Assembly (NCBI GenBank): GCA_022827055.1
Contig: JAJDTR010000099.1
Location: 1 to 40,253 of the forward strand
DNA: 40,253 nucleotides
From: Candidatus Poribacteria bacterium
GTDB taxonomy: Bacteria; Poribacteria; WGA-4E; JAJDTR01
Direction of reading: 5' to 3'
Under the pieces are notes generated by a model. That model ran no database searches and had not been told where the DNA came from. It saw nothing but the letters and a program-made list of their open reading frames with translations. Shown piece after piece: positions 27,001 through 34,336 of the stretch (its first letter is position 1; each line of letters begins with the position of its first letter). The translations under genes were made by a program, and so were the position numbers.

Positions 27001-27176
27001 TTCTCGGGAGTTTTGACCCCATAAAGACGAAGCGGCATAAGCGAATCGGCTTTAATCTGGTCATCCATCGATCCGACGATCAACGGGTGTATTGGGCGAG
27101 GCAGACAACGGGCACCGAAACCGCCCCGCCAAGCGATCTGGGAATGCTAATCTTGGAGGAGCCCGACCCACGGTAG
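21060..27176 (+). CDS. Giant envelope protein with seven ~125-residue repeats and CBM9-like ends
   Basis: A 2038-residue protein. An N-terminal hydrophobic segment (YFLLGGVAVLLGFLLYP) is a signal anchor. Residues about 30-330 hold two discoidin-like beta-sandwich segments (FDLGYVYKIDKVELQFDN; TADLGAVSEIYGFRLTTD). A CBM9-like domain starts at about 519 (VVIDGQLNEWSQL, then HAQWDEDNLYIAAV), and a second one occupies about 1833-2038 (VVIDGVDDKWPL, WLQWSDDSLYLLAQIYDND). Between them, from about 857 to 1830, run seven repeats with the pattern YIDxLxxTG ... AGxxGxLxIxN ... FxAGExLYFRLxDxDLN ... GVFxGxxxTxYS ... LQVQG. I do not recognise the repeat family; it looks like an Ig-like beta-sandwich. It is likely an exported adhesive or carbohydrate-binding surface protein. 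The fifth repeat has a Ser/Thr/Asp-rich insertion near 1500. Confidence 0.82.
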   Translation: MNLKYFLLGGVAVLLGFLLYPRGEDAVDQQYVKPIRQLDNEPLHYTDILRTTPIYTTFDLGYVYKIDKVELQFDNPNESGPKQFDLLVQTDRLKTPFPRAYSFVGSSREYKYPTHSLPVPVEARWIQVVINDWFSDRPRLKNEEFRVGLRHESPSQFLTVEANHNNSADLMKLTDLLISEDSKWKGARRIEEKVEIDGKTERRISYASPTDVVEVTADLGAVSEIYGFRLTTDGPGNNLKRFRILISSDGGKYSEVYASNILPDDTLTDLHLFESSRANHSKSGDLPSGDTISARYVRLQIDNGDWYGSYPELREFEVFTDAYRLPPPSDHKLSDYNAVQMHYENLGLDGNVLAPHLLQGFAFDRDTRDENHHFIAPDRVDAGNMSSQLSFAYHYDQVKLRYTDLNPSHLYWVQTTYLGERDGGRTQNFVVDGFILHEGRPVPEGKAEINVFRIPSAAYADGFVELNFNRLAGPNAVVSEVSILEARIATDTDLDAASRNQDIGWAVRVPSEPSSASRVVIDGQLNEWSQLYPLLPDGYDASANTPIALHAQWDEDNLYIAAVTHQQRAPIEILGAQQDEGERLASEYSSVLHLFVDSVLRRSPGMYTASDHHFTFTIFDSEGDEPRVVPAQIHHHLDAIPNSINHHQAIETAVTKTDVGHILEARIPKGLALSDFHPELEGRIGLNYVLESLNSRDNQSRLFAYGTSDLTAPPNRWNVLRLANQISGQAAIIGQHRSATGSETIALTEMDGHTPRSHAMFSAGDILILCVWDVERNTNRNESESIAAELRNETLGKSWRIFLHESDPAALIDDDPENDRADNSFLFAAKLETLYREDGNMPLDSEANTEPKFAPTPLLVDGKEVISLTYIDPYYSATQHNQPVKTSTVVKTGTTGTIIITNESGEIIREFELDDTIYIRVQDADLDGMDQVSVHEISVRLLAPQTSEAESIKLSYNQNQDAYVGEIATRYSESPAPGDGILQSVGKRYVQAVYLDEIQDTGRTNVLVSARVDAVVGKTARIQLRPSTDWHTGNDFKSFYAGDRLAVWLTDIDLNQDDDQRETVDVTLSGNLLGDQYKLTLTEIKPELGEFVGFFQTRHANSASTNAVLEVTGTEIITVSHLDLLQDSGQTDVIVTDKAHVKAGDDGTIEILKSNYLTQRERFNAGETLYFRLRDEDIRDETVEITLEGNELNDRETVHLLPSPAPGDAQIQPVKSVYYGSIPTTYDLVSTKADSLLQVQGTEQIRVSYIDELRATGEVSFVTTADCVVNAGATGSLKVYNDANFNPDAVENREISKFRAGDTLILEIQDSDLNKADAVADLFETEFSENTQRDAIRVSMVETRGESGVFRGEVRTGYSETSIPTDSILQVQGGGVVNFTYIDALQNTGATQVPITATLSVESGDKGTLRLYGAESGKLISGFAFGTGSFEAGERLRIELIDKDLNLSREVTDTIKIIATGNVLKDEVALMLEETEDDSAIFVGELRTQKFDQTECPDSTSQSGDTTESTGGEATSLDSENSLDMASEIQPVALPDGVLQVTDKERITVEYIDMLTTKGEPHVPIQVEAVVLGGSAGLLRIVNEDGVGAQFAPTQELAKFNAGESVYFRLEDLLLSTVIGTEEVQITVSGDRTRDSVGVTLRKHPEAQDVFTAFIPTRYGTSPIADETLDVQGGEEVRAVYNPPSPIVQDFGIADYTYVNYGVRGNLSIVNQDGTRLSNFNIGGSIYFRLEDADLNADPFVAESAKVVVAKTDSQGTMQRSISTTVPLYEDGPDSHIFRGALSTQYGRVSTENGMGLVGEEILTATYEDALTDTGEMNVEIEVACRANPVAWAQYTVEPVVIDGVDDKWPLERVIRTSKDEGLIWLQWSDDSLYLLAQIYDNDVKVPNALRYYEGADALEIHINMGATGDSKPEYLETGKDPNRYILWICPKGAGFGGDEPYIGQWLPDRIYNYEANNLKAAVRQKSDYYIIEARIPFYPVLGSFDPIKTKRHKRIGFNLVIHRSDDQRVYWARQTTGTETAPPSDLGMLILEEPDPR

Positions 27177-27197
27177 CCCGGCGCTCCGTATGACGGC

Positions 27198-27962
27198 TCA
27201 ACAATCTGACAACTCATCCACAATCGCGACGTTCTCCTCCACCTCGCGCCGACTCTCCATCCCGATTGTCATGGCATGCACACAGGGCAATCCCATCACG
27301 AATTCGATGCCCTGTCTTGGCCCATCCTGCTTGGCGAGCTTGCCCTCTCCAAACACCTTCATGCCGTAAATCCCCTTGCCGAAGGCAGCCATTTGCTCCA
27401 TCGTTCGGATGACATCCGCCGGAGAGGCGTCCATACTCACACCGGCGTAGTTGATTCGCGCCAACACCACCTCGACCCATTTCGTCATTGCCGCAGTCTG
27501 AAACGCGCCGTAGTCGTGGCAGGACACGCCGTGTGCCCGAATCAAACCCTGTTCCTTGCACTCCGCCAGCGCCTCCATCGCATCGGGATAACGCGCGGTC
27601 CAATCGTGTTGTGTCAGGCAGTGCAGCAGCACGATATCAACGTAATCGGATCCTATCTCCTTCAAGAAACGTTTCACATCCCTCATGACCTCCTTTTTGG
27701 TGCGCGAGGTCGTCTTTGAGGTAATGACAACGCTGGATCGATCCAAATATTTTAGGGTTTCTTTGATGTACGAGTGACTCCCGTACGCATCTGCAGCATC
27801 CCAAAACCTGACGCCAAGGTCATGTGCGAAGCAGAGCAGATCGACAAATCCCTTCAGACCGAGTTTGGTTTGGTTGGACCTACCACCGCCTCCGACAGTG
27901 CCCGTGCCGATTGAAAGCCTTGAGACGCGGAGCCCCGAATTTCCGAGATTAACAGTTTGCAT
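27198..27962 (-). CDS. Aldo/keto reductase family protein
   Basis: A 254-residue TIM-barrel oxidoreductase, shorter than the usual 280-330. The catalytic tetrad is complete: D55 and Y60 in FWDAADAYGSH, K83 in ITSKT and H114 in IVLLHCL. The N-terminus LGNSGLRVSRLSIGTGTVGG is typical of the family, and the NADPH-binding end is shortened (GLPCVHAMTIGMESRREVEE). It would reduce aldehydes, ketones or sugar carbonyls in the cytoplasm. The ATG at 27962 follows AAGGAGG. It lies 118 bases after the Gfo/Idh/MocA gene, which suggests, without proving, a shared sugar-oxidation role. Confidence 0.9.
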   Translation of the reverse strand: MQTVNLGNSGLRVSRLSIGTGTVGGGGRSNQTKLGLKGFVDLLCFAHDLGVRFWDAADAYGSHSYIKETLKYLDRSSVVITSKTTSRTKKEVMRDVKRFLKEIGSDYVDIVLLHCLTQHDWTARYPDAMEALAECKEQGLIRAHGVSCHDYGAFQTAAMTKWVEVVLARINYAGVSMDASPADVIRTMEQMAAFGKGIYGMKVFGEGKLAKQDGPRQGIEFVMGLPCVHAMTIGMESRREVEENVAIVDELSDC

Positions 27963-28080
27963 GCGATTCCCTCCTTCTCTTCAACCCGAACGTGTAGCGA
28001 CAACAGACCTTGATAAAGATTATACCACAAATCTAACGATCGCGGGAGAATATCTACAATTTGCAGAAACGAGGCAACAT

Positions 28081-29106
28081 CTATTCGGCATCGGACAGAT
28101 GAACTACCTTCCCCGACTCTATGCTCTCACTTATCCCCCGAATGACGCGCATATTCTGATACGCGTCCTCCAGACTCGGTTCGGGCTGCTCACCTTCAAG
28201 CAGCGACTGCGCCCAATGGTTCATCTCCTCGTAATACCCGGGGCGCCCGATTCCGTCAAACGCGGTGTTAACTTCCCACTCCTCCGTCGGAGTGTTCGCA
28301 TATCCACCTCCTTCACCCGTCCATGTCGGCACGCGGTAACGGCGTACCTTGCGTGTTTCGAGGATTTGCACCGCATGGTTGTTGGTGCTTTTGATAAACA
28401 CCATCGCCTCCAGAACGGCGCCGATGCCCAGCGTCATTGAGCCGACTCCGCCGTTCTCGTACTGAAGATTGACGGAGATTGATACCGTGCCGCTCTCTGC
28501 GTCATTGGCGGCGAATGCAAAGAGTTGGCTTACCGGTCCCATGAAAAAGCGCATGCAATCGGTTGGGTGTATAACCTGATCCAACATAAAGGACCAAGCG
28601 TACGGCGTTCCCGGTTCATGAATCCGCGGCGTGGGTGCAATGTATCGCGTCTCGTATTGGCAGACACGCCCGAATTCCTCCTCCTCAAGCAATCGTTTCG
28701 CAAGTCGGTGTGCCGCTGCATGACGCCACATTGTGCCGACCATCCCGGTCTTGCCCGATCTCAACGACGCATCAAGCAACATCTTAGCCCCTTCGACAGT
28801 TGTGGAGGGAGGTTTTTCCGTGTAGATGTGGTACCCGCGTTCGAGACACTCAATCCCGATGTCACGATGCATCTTGTCTTCGGGACGCCCCACAACGGCA
28901 ACAGCGTCAAGCTCCTCCGTTTTCAGCATCTGATCGTAATCGGAATACCAGCGCAACGCACCGTATTTTCGAGCGTTCGTTTTCGCTTTTTCTTCGACCA
29001 AATCGCACGTCGCGACAAACTCAAATTCGGGAATCTTCGGGATACACTGCTGTAGTGCCGAAGACATTGCGCCACACCCGACAAATGCCAGTCGAATTTT
29101 CTTCAA
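28081..29106 (-). CDS. Gfo/Idh/MocA family oxidoreductase
   Basis: A 341-residue NAD(P)-dependent dehydrogenase. The Rossmann domain starts KKIRLAFVGCGAM and contains VVGRPEDKMH and the family lysine in YTEKPPST (K98). In the second domain, AWSFMLDQVIHPTDCMRFFM occupies the place of the usual GG-x-DxGxH motif, with Asp and His conserved but the glycines altered. GTP 29124 and ATG 29118 are possible in-frame starts (GTG and ATG), but the GGAGGG that overlaps the latter is correctly placed for TTG 29106, which also gives the canonical N-terminus; I prefer that start. The substrate is probably a sugar or cyclitol; only about 34% of motif positions are shared by eye with the paralogue at 9041, so they are not recent duplicates. 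Confidence 0.87.
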   Translation of the reverse strand: MKKIRLAFVGCGAMSSALQQCIPKIPEFEFVATCDLVEEKAKTNARKYGALRWYSDYDQMLKTEELDAVAVVGRPEDKMHRDIGIECLERGYHIYTEKPPSTTVEGAKMLLDASLRSGKTGMVGTMWRHAAAHRLAKRLLEEEEFGRVCQYETRYIAPTPRIHEPGTPYAWSFMLDQVIHPTDCMRFFMGPVSQLFAFAANDAESGTVSISVNLQYENGGVGSMTLGIGAVLEAMVFIKSTNNHAVQILETRKVRRYRVPTWTGEGGGYANTPTEEWEVNTAFDGIGRPGYYEEMNHWAQSLLEGEQPEPSLEDAYQNMRVIRGISESIESGKVVHLSDAE

Positions 29107-29124
29107 TTTACCCTCCATGGCCAC

Positions 29125-29489
29125 ACCGTCGAAAAATCACCTTGGCAATAGCATCTATGCCTGCAATTCCAACATAGGTGCGAATTTATACTCGGTGAAC
29201 ACTATAGTCATTTGCATTCATATTTACATATAGATTGTAAGTTACTCGATTTGATATTTTAATGCAAGTTGCTACCAATAAAAGAGAAACCGAGTGTTTG
29301 GCTCACGTTCGGCTAAATCATAGTAAATTAGCCCGATTTTCGCCAATCTCGTGTTTCCACGTTGGAAAAAACTCGGTTTCTATGCCCCTGCCGAACAAGA
29401 GTGGCAACTTGGGTTATTTTGAGACTGATGCGACAGACCAACTATCTGTAAGAGCGATCCAGCGCATGAGTAGTGAGCGCGAAAAAATG
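29125..29489. other. Gene-free interval with one MITE-like element
   Basis: An AT-rich stretch (29160-29260) that may carry the promoter of the minus-strand oxidoreductase is followed by the element at 29261-29415. The remaining 70 bases up to the methyltransferase stop show nothing. No coding frame is convincing. Confidence 0.65.
29261..29415. mobile_element. MITE-like element, copy 2, uninterrupted
   Basis: Terminal inverted repeats AATGCAAGTTGCTACC (left) and GTGGCAACTTGGGTT (right) enclose a 155-bp non-coding body with inner inverted repeats AGAAACCGAGT and ACTCGGTTTCT. The body matches copy 1 (2982-3274) over its whole length apart from the nested insertion there, at roughly 75-80% identity by eye. 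It is the reference for the empty site. Confidence 0.75.
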
Positions 29490-31325
29490 CTAACGGTAGG
29501 TTTTAACAATCTCGGAGATGATGCTGGCTCTGTTTTTCCAATTCATGCGAGCGGGCGGGATGAGATAGATGCCGTCAATCGCGCATTCGTCTTGATTGCG
29601 GATGTCTCGTATTAAGTCCAAGCACAATCGCATTCCCAGTTCGTGTCCGGCGGTATCCCCGATGTCTCGGAACTTGTCAACAATAAACTGTGGGATGTAA
29701 AGCCCCAAATTGTCGCGTAAGTAGGATGCGCTGCGGAAACTTGTGAGTGGCAGGATCCCGTAAAGAATTTTGATGCCGAGATGTTCCGTCGCTCGCTGCG
29801 CGCGCACGATATCCTGGTAGCTCCAAACGGGTTGTGTATAGGCAAACTTCGCGCCCTGCGCCACTTTATTTGCGAGATGTTTGACATGTGGCTGCAGATT
29901 CTCGGCAATCGTGAATCCCCCACCGTAATAGAAACTGCACGGCTCGCCAATCGATGATCCATCCGCGAGTTCACCTTGGTTCAATCGAGCAATCATTTTC
30001 ATCAACTGCACCGCACCGCGGACATCGGGAACAAGGCTCGCTGCTTCGTAGGGCCCCGCCTTGGGATGGTCGCCGGATAAGGCGACGATTCCGCGGATGC
30101 CCAGTGCTTCCGCCTCCAGAAGGTGTGATTGCATACTGATGAGATTTCGCGATCGGGTTGTCCAATGAATGAGCGTCGGAATCTGGGTCGCCTGTTGAAG
30201 GCGATACGCCGTGCCGACAGCCCCGATGTTCACTGCCGCACCGGAATTGTCGGTTACATCGAATAGATCTACCCCAGTCGTGGCGAGATTCTTTGCTTCC
30301 CTCAGCAACCTCCGCAACTGTGGAAATGTATTGGCGCGCATCTCTACACTTATGATGCGTTCGCGTGTTTCAAACACCTGCTGCACGGGATTATCGGTTG
30401 GCGCTTTGGATATTGACGTACTTTTAGGGAGGACGAAAATACGGTGTTCCCGTTTTATGGGTCCGCGCCCTGCAACAGCCTGCCGGATTCTCGCCGTATA
30501 TTCTGGTGTCGTGCCGCAGCACCCGCCAATCATGTTCGCACCAAGTTCGACCAACTTTACGACGTAATCGTTGAAAACCTCAGCCCCCACCGTATAAGAT
30601 AGCGCTATTTCGCCCTGCTCCACTCTCGGATTTCCGGCATTCGGTTGTACCACAATAGGGGCTTTGATGGCAGGAGCAAGAAGTTCTATCGCTTCAACGA
30701 GATCATGCGGACCTCTGCAATTGACACCAATCGCATGCGCGCCGAGCTGTTCAAGTTCTTGTGCCAAAACGCGTACATCCAATCCCGCGCCGATAGTTCC
30801 GCCTGAAACACCGCTAATTTCAACGACAACAGGGACACCGTAAGTAAGTGCTTGTTTTGTAGCGATTTCCGCCTGTTTGGGAGAAACGAAGGTCTCAAGT
30901 ATGAGAAGGTCAACCCGTTCATCAACGAGCGCGTCCATCTGCTCCGCAAAAAGACTCCGGATTGCCTTGATTCCGGAAACAGGCGTATCTAAAGTATCGG
31001 ACGGAATTTGTCCTACGGAACCGGCTACGTAGCAGGTCTCTTTAGCTACAGCATGCGCGAGCAACACGCCTGCTTTGTTGATTTCTTTAACCTTGTCAGC
31101 TAAACCGTGGACAGCCAACGCTTCCCTGTTTGCTTGGTAGGTGTTTGTCTGGATAACATCGGCGCCCGCGTCAATATAGGCGCGATGAATCGCCGAAACT
31201 TTCTCGGCGTGTTCTTCAGAAATATTACAAGCATCGACGCACTGGAGATATGACGGGACGCGTTTGCGGAGTTCGGTTCCGATAGCACCATCGCACACCA
31301 GAATCTTACGCGCGATGGCTTGCAT
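29490..31325 (-). CDS. Homocysteine S-methyltransferase / methylenetetrahydrofolate reductase fusion (YitJ-like)
   Basis: A 611-residue two-domain protein. The N-terminal homocysteine methyltransferase barrel starts KILVCDGAIGTELRKR and keeps the three zinc-ligand cysteines C203 (GVNCRGP) and C269/C270 (GGCCGTTPEY). From about residue 330 a MetF-like flavin domain follows (IISVEMRA; GIRGIVALSGDHPKAGPY; KFAYTQPVWSYQD). Such fusions reduce methylene-THF and methylate homocysteine, as in Bacillus YitJ. Homocysteine methylation is well supported; the methyl donor is not settled. An open frame reaches GTG 31385, but that start lies inside a terminator-like hairpin; ATG 31355 and ATG 31325 are better, and 31325 gives the usual family N-terminus. 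No start has a strong ribosome-binding site. Confidence 0.92.
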   Translation of the reverse strand: MQAIARKILVCDGAIGTELRKRVPSYLQCVDACNISEEHAEKVSAIHRAYIDAGADVIQTNTYQANREALAVHGLADKVKEINKAGVLLAHAVAKETCYVAGSVGQIPSDTLDTPVSGIKAIRSLFAEQMDALVDERVDLLILETFVSPKQAEIATKQALTYGVPVVVEISGVSGGTIGAGLDVRVLAQELEQLGAHAIGVNCRGPHDLVEAIELLAPAIKAPIVVQPNAGNPRVEQGEIALSYTVGAEVFNDYVVKLVELGANMIGGCCGTTPEYTARIRQAVAGRGPIKREHRIFVLPKSTSISKAPTDNPVQQVFETRERIISVEMRANTFPQLRRLLREAKNLATTGVDLFDVTDNSGAAVNIGAVGTAYRLQQATQIPTLIHWTTRSRNLISMQSHLLEAEALGIRGIVALSGDHPKAGPYEAASLVPDVRGAVQLMKMIARLNQGELADGSSIGEPCSFYYGGGFTIAENLQPHVKHLANKVAQGAKFAYTQPVWSYQDIVRAQRATEHLGIKILYGILPLTSFRSASYLRDNLGLYIPQFIVDKFRDIGDTAGHELGMRLCLDLIRDIRNQDECAIDGIYLIPPARMNWKNRASIISEIVKTYR

Positions 31326-31357
31326 GAAGCTAATTTTTCTTGAATTAGTGACCATGT

Positions 31358-31385
31358 AATAAAAATGCGCGCTTAGAAAGCGCAC
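31358..31385 (-). terminator. Intrinsic terminator or attenuator just upstream of the methyltransferase/MTHFR gene
   Basis: On the minus strand GTGCGCTT-TCT-AAGCGCGC forms an 8-bp stem with one G-U pair, followed by ATTTTTATT. It ends about 33 bases before the preferred start at 31325. It may simply end the flotillin operon, or act in the leader of the methyltransferase gene. A T-rich run also follows on the plus strand, so it could work in both directions. No SAM-I or cobalamin riboswitch core was seen in the 220 bases upstream. Confidence 0.65.
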
Positions 31386-31434
31386 TCTTTTGTGCCCATG
31401 AAATAGACTCTAAATATTGTAGGGTGCGCCACGC

Positions 31435-31474
31435 GATCAAGTGACCGAACAGGAAACGCGATAGAGTTCTCCCG
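31435..31474 (-). repeat. Dispersed repeat, copy E (slightly shortened)
   Basis: GATCAAGTGACCGAACAGGA followed by AACGCGATAGAGTTCTCCCG matches the dispersed repeat; the end differs after CCCG. It lies between the flotillin operon and the methyltransferase/MTHFR gene. Confidence 0.68.
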
Positions 31475-31529
31475 CGCTACGGATTTTGCTCCGCCTAATG
31501 GGCTGGGGAGATGTCGATTACGCGCCATA

Positions 31530-31560
31530 TGCTAGGTGCGGTTGGAAACCGCACCTAGCA
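31530..31560. repeat. Perfect 14-bp hairpin at the 3' end of the flotillin operon
   Basis: Arms TGCTAGGTGCGGTT and AACCGCACCTAGCA pair completely around a GGA loop, 48 bases past the stop at 31608. There is no U-run. This is the longest perfect stem of the intergenic hairpins outside the window's first palindrome. Confidence 0.75.
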
Positions 31561-31607
31561 CGCCCGCACTTTGGTGAATTGTCAACAGAATCTAACTCCG
31601 TTCCTGA

Positions 31608-32855
31608 CTAACTGCTAGGTTGCGAAACAGTGGACGCAGCTGCCGCGAGCGCTTCTTCGACCCGACGATTTTTCTCCGCATCGATCGCATTCGGATGAAT
31701 GGCGGAGATCGGTCCATCTTGGTGAAGATCTCCCGCAATTACAGTAATCTGATCCACCGGAAACAGATCCAGTGTCTGAGCAAACGGCTCGACCAAATCC
31801 TCAAACTTTTCGATGATATAGGTCGTCAATCCCGGATCGCCAACCGAGCGAAGGATTTCAATGGTATGCTTCAGTTGTGTGAGTTCTGCTTGCGATTGAC
31901 CGCGAATTGTCGCCGCTTCCGCCTCCGCTTCTTGGATCATCTTCTCCTTTGTCGCCGCCGCGGGAATAATTGTGTCCGCCTGGCACCTTGCGCGCACCAT
32001 TTCGATGCGCTGTTTTTCAGCCTCAATTTGAGCTTGGATCCCCGCCACCTCCGACTCTGCGTTTCGGGATTCCTCTTGTGCATTCACGGCGCCGCGCTGA
32101 TTCTCTTCCGCAGTTTTGACCTTAGCCTCTGCATCGATTCGTTGATGCTCGTTCTGGAGCTCGCGGACCGATACTTCGGCCCGGCGTTCTTCCGCCTGCT
32201 CCTTTGCTGCGGCATGCGCATTCGCCTGCGCCTCGCGCGATTGCGCCTCGGCGTCGGCGGTTTGTATCCGCTTAAGCAGCGCGATATACAGATCGGGTTC
32301 ATCAACCCCATCAAGCCGATGATCGTCCACGTCCGCGATGTTCATGGTGGTGATCTCCAGACCAATGCCCTCCAAGTCGGACTTGCAGACTTTAATCATG
32401 TTCTGGATAAGCTGGTCTTTTTGGCTCATCACCTCTTCGGGAGTCATTGCCGCGATAGAATCGCGCAGGTGCCCCTCAATGATAGAGGTGGCGATGTCTT
32501 GGAGTTCGCCCCAATTCTTGGTCATGTTCAGTATGCGTTTCACGGCATTCACGAGGCCCTTCTCGGTCTTTGCCACGGCATAACTGACCGTCGCCTTTAC
32601 CGTTAACGGGACAATCCCCTCGGCGATGGCGGACTCCACAACAACCGTCGTTGTTTGAGGCGTTAAATCCATCGTACTGAAACGGTTGATAAGAGGAAAC
32701 ACGAAAACTCGTCCACCCCGCAACGTGCTGAAACTTCCGCCTTTTCCGTGCACCACGGCAAGTTGACTCGGAGGGATGAGCTTCATCTTCATCACAAGTT
32801 GAAGAATCAGCGTTACCAAGATAAGTACGGCAAGTGTGATGAGGAAGAATATCAT
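31608..32855 (-). CDS. SPFH/flotillin-like membrane protein 1
   Basis: A 415-residue protein. An N-terminal hydrophobic segment (residues 2-22, IFFLITLAVLILVTLILQLV) is followed by an SPFH/band-7 domain to about 190 (VVHGKGGSFSTLRGGRVFVF; DLEGIGLEITTMNIADVDD) and a long Ala/Glu-rich coiled coil from about 200 to 320. The flotillin class forms oligomeric membrane scaffolds. Its ATG overlaps the TGA of the upstream SPFH gene (ATGA at 32852-32855) with GGAGGTG in front, so the two are translationally coupled. The N-terminal segment and domain order suit a YqiK-like protein. Family call is firm; the function within this module is inferred from context. Confidence 0.9.
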   Translation of the reverse strand: MIFFLITLAVLILVTLILQLVMKMKLIPPSQLAVVHGKGGSFSTLRGGRVFVFPLINRFSTMDLTPQTTTVVVESAIAEGIVPLTVKATVSYAVAKTEKGLVNAVKRILNMTKNWGELQDIATSIIEGHLRDSIAAMTPEEVMSQKDQLIQNMIKVCKSDLEGIGLEITTMNIADVDDHRLDGVDEPDLYIALLKRIQTADAEAQSREAQANAHAAAKEQAEERRAEVSVRELQNEHQRIDAEAKVKTAEENQRGAVNAQEESRNAESEVAGIQAQIEAEKQRIEMVRARCQADTIIPAAATKEKMIQEAEAEAATIRGQSQAELTQLKHTIEILRSVGDPGLTTYIIEKFEDLVEPFAQTLDLFPVDQITVIAGDLHQDGPISAIHPNAIDAEKNRRVEEALAAAASTVSQPSS

Positions 32856-34336
32856 GATACACCTCCTTCTTGGATTGGCGCGGGTGGTGTCACATCTTCA
32901 GTGGCGACAGCCTCCTCCCCCTGCTTCCGCGTGATTAGCTCCTTAACGCTTATGCCCAGCCCTTGTTCGAAGCATTTCAAGAAATCAACGAACGCCGCCG
33001 GTCCCCGATTGACAGCGCTATTGAAGCCGTCCTGCTCGTTGAGCACCACAAGGTTATCAACCTTTAATGATTTCGCGTGGGTACGGTACGCCTCAAACAG
33101 ATGAGGCAGTTGTGTTATGAATAACGCGATTTTACCCGTATCTTCGGCATCCTTGAGTAAATCCGCTTTTTGCCGCAAAAGTTCGTTCTGGGTTTGTTGA
33201 ACAACCTCGACAGCTTTTGCCTCGCCTTCCGCCAGGATTTCCGCGGCGCGGCGCTTGGCTTGGGCTTCTACGATAACCTCGGAACTGTTTCTCAACTCTT
33301 GAAGTTCCGCCGTGACCTCCTCTATACGCCGCTGCCCTGTACTTCTTGCCTTGACAATAGCGCTATCTGCCTCCAGTTTTGCGCGGTGCACTTCCGCGTC
33401 ACATTGCCTGCGAAACAGTTCAACTTCCTGCCGTGCCTGAAGAATCTTCTCGGTGGCTTGATTTTCAGCCACGAGCATTCGACGTTTTGAATCGGATTCG
33501 GCGCGTTCGGCCCGCGCTTGCAGACGCGCTTCCTCAATCTCCACCTCCTGACGTTTTCGCGAAAGCGTCTTGTTGGCGAGATTCGCTATGTAGTTGGAGG
33601 TATCCCAGATGCGTTGCAGCGACACGGAAACAACATTCATTCCAAACGCACTCAAGTCCTCGCGGCAATCTTCGAGAAGAAGGTGGCGGAAAATTGCTCG
33701 TTCGCCGTCTCTCGATTGGCGCGATTCGGCGGCAGGAGCATTGTCTTCCGGTTGACCGCCATCGGTCGAACTCTCCTCCGAGGATGATTGGCTAGCCGCA
33801 TCGGAGTTTTCATTCTGTTCCTGCTGCTCAATACTCTCAACGCTCTCGACCATGCCGATAGCCTGCAGCGGAGTAGTTTTGTTAAGCGTCGCGCGAAAGT
33901 TGCCGATCATTGTCTGCTGTATCTGTTCCTGAATCTGTGTGCGCGATTTTCCGAGCAACTGTTGCACCGCGCTGTAGAGTAGCACCTTGTCCAAATCGTC
34001 GATACAGACACAGGCGGTCGCGTCGGATCCGACAGTGATTCCATTCGCGGAATTAACATTGTCAACCTGGACGTTGATTGGGATAATTGTGATATCAATG
34101 AATTGGACGCTTTGAATAAATGGAATGACGAAGGTCCACCCGCCTTTTTGGAGACGGAATCCGTATTTCTTGCCCTCAACCACGGTTTCCGTGCCGCCGG
34201 TGACCACAAGAATGTGATTCGACGGACAGACGCGAATCAGAGAGCGTAGAACCCCAATCAATATCAGGAATACGACAATCGCCAGAACACCCCCGGCAAC
34301 GCCGCCCATTTGGGTAATCATTTCCATCTTTATCAT
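32852..34336 (-). CDS. SPFH/flotillin-like membrane protein 2 with an acidic insertion
   Basis: A 494-residue protein. A membrane segment at about 12-34 (GGVLAIVVFLILIGVLRSLI) precedes an SPFH domain (CPSNHILVVTGGTETVVEGK; GFRLQKGGWTFVIPFIQSVQ). Within that domain, at about 168-212, is a Ser/Glu/Gln-rich low-complexity insertion containing ENSDAASQSSSEESSTDGG. The domain resumes at FRHLLLEDCREDLSAFGMNV and leads into a coiled coil (about 255-400, RKRQEVEIEEARLQARAERA). It is distinct from the downstream SPFH protein, not a recent copy. ATG 34336 abuts the preceding TAG; AAGGAG is only three bases before it, so ATG 34327 (codon 4) is an alternative. It probably hetero-oligomerises with its neighbour, by inference. 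Confidence 0.9.
   Translation of the reverse strand: MIKMEMITQMGGVAGGVLAIVVFLILIGVLRSLIRVCPSNHILVVTGGTETVVEGKKYGFRLQKGGWTFVIPFIQSVQFIDITIIPINVQVDNVNSANGITVGSDATACVCIDDLDKVLLYSAVQQLLGKSRTQIQEQIQQTMIGNFRATLNKTTPLQAIGMVESVESIEQQEQNENSDAASQSSSEESSTDGGQPEDNAPAAESRQSRDGERAIFRHLLLEDCREDLSAFGMNVVSVSLQRIWDTSNYIANLANKTLSRKRQEVEIEEARLQARAERAESDSKRRMLVAENQATEKILQARQEVELFRRQCDAEVHRAKLEADSAIVKARSTGQRRIEEVTAELQELRNSSEVIVEAQAKRRAAEILAEGEAKAVEVVQQTQNELLRQKADLLKDAEDTGKIALFITQLPHLFEAYRTHAKSLKVDNLVVLNEQDGFNSAVNRGPAAFVDFLKCFEQGLGISVKELITRKQGEEAVATEDVTPPAPIQEGGVS

Noticed and set aside
31326-31385. Longer N-terminus for the methyltransferase/MTHFR protein starting at GTG 31385
   Set aside because: The start is in a terminator-like hairpin and the extra residues (containing SAHFYYMVTN) do not fit the family.
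31386-31607. SAM or cobalamin riboswitch before the methyltransferase/MTHFR gene
   Set aside because: Neither the SAM-I core nor a B12 box could be found; the interval holds a dispersed repeat and a perfect hairpin instead.
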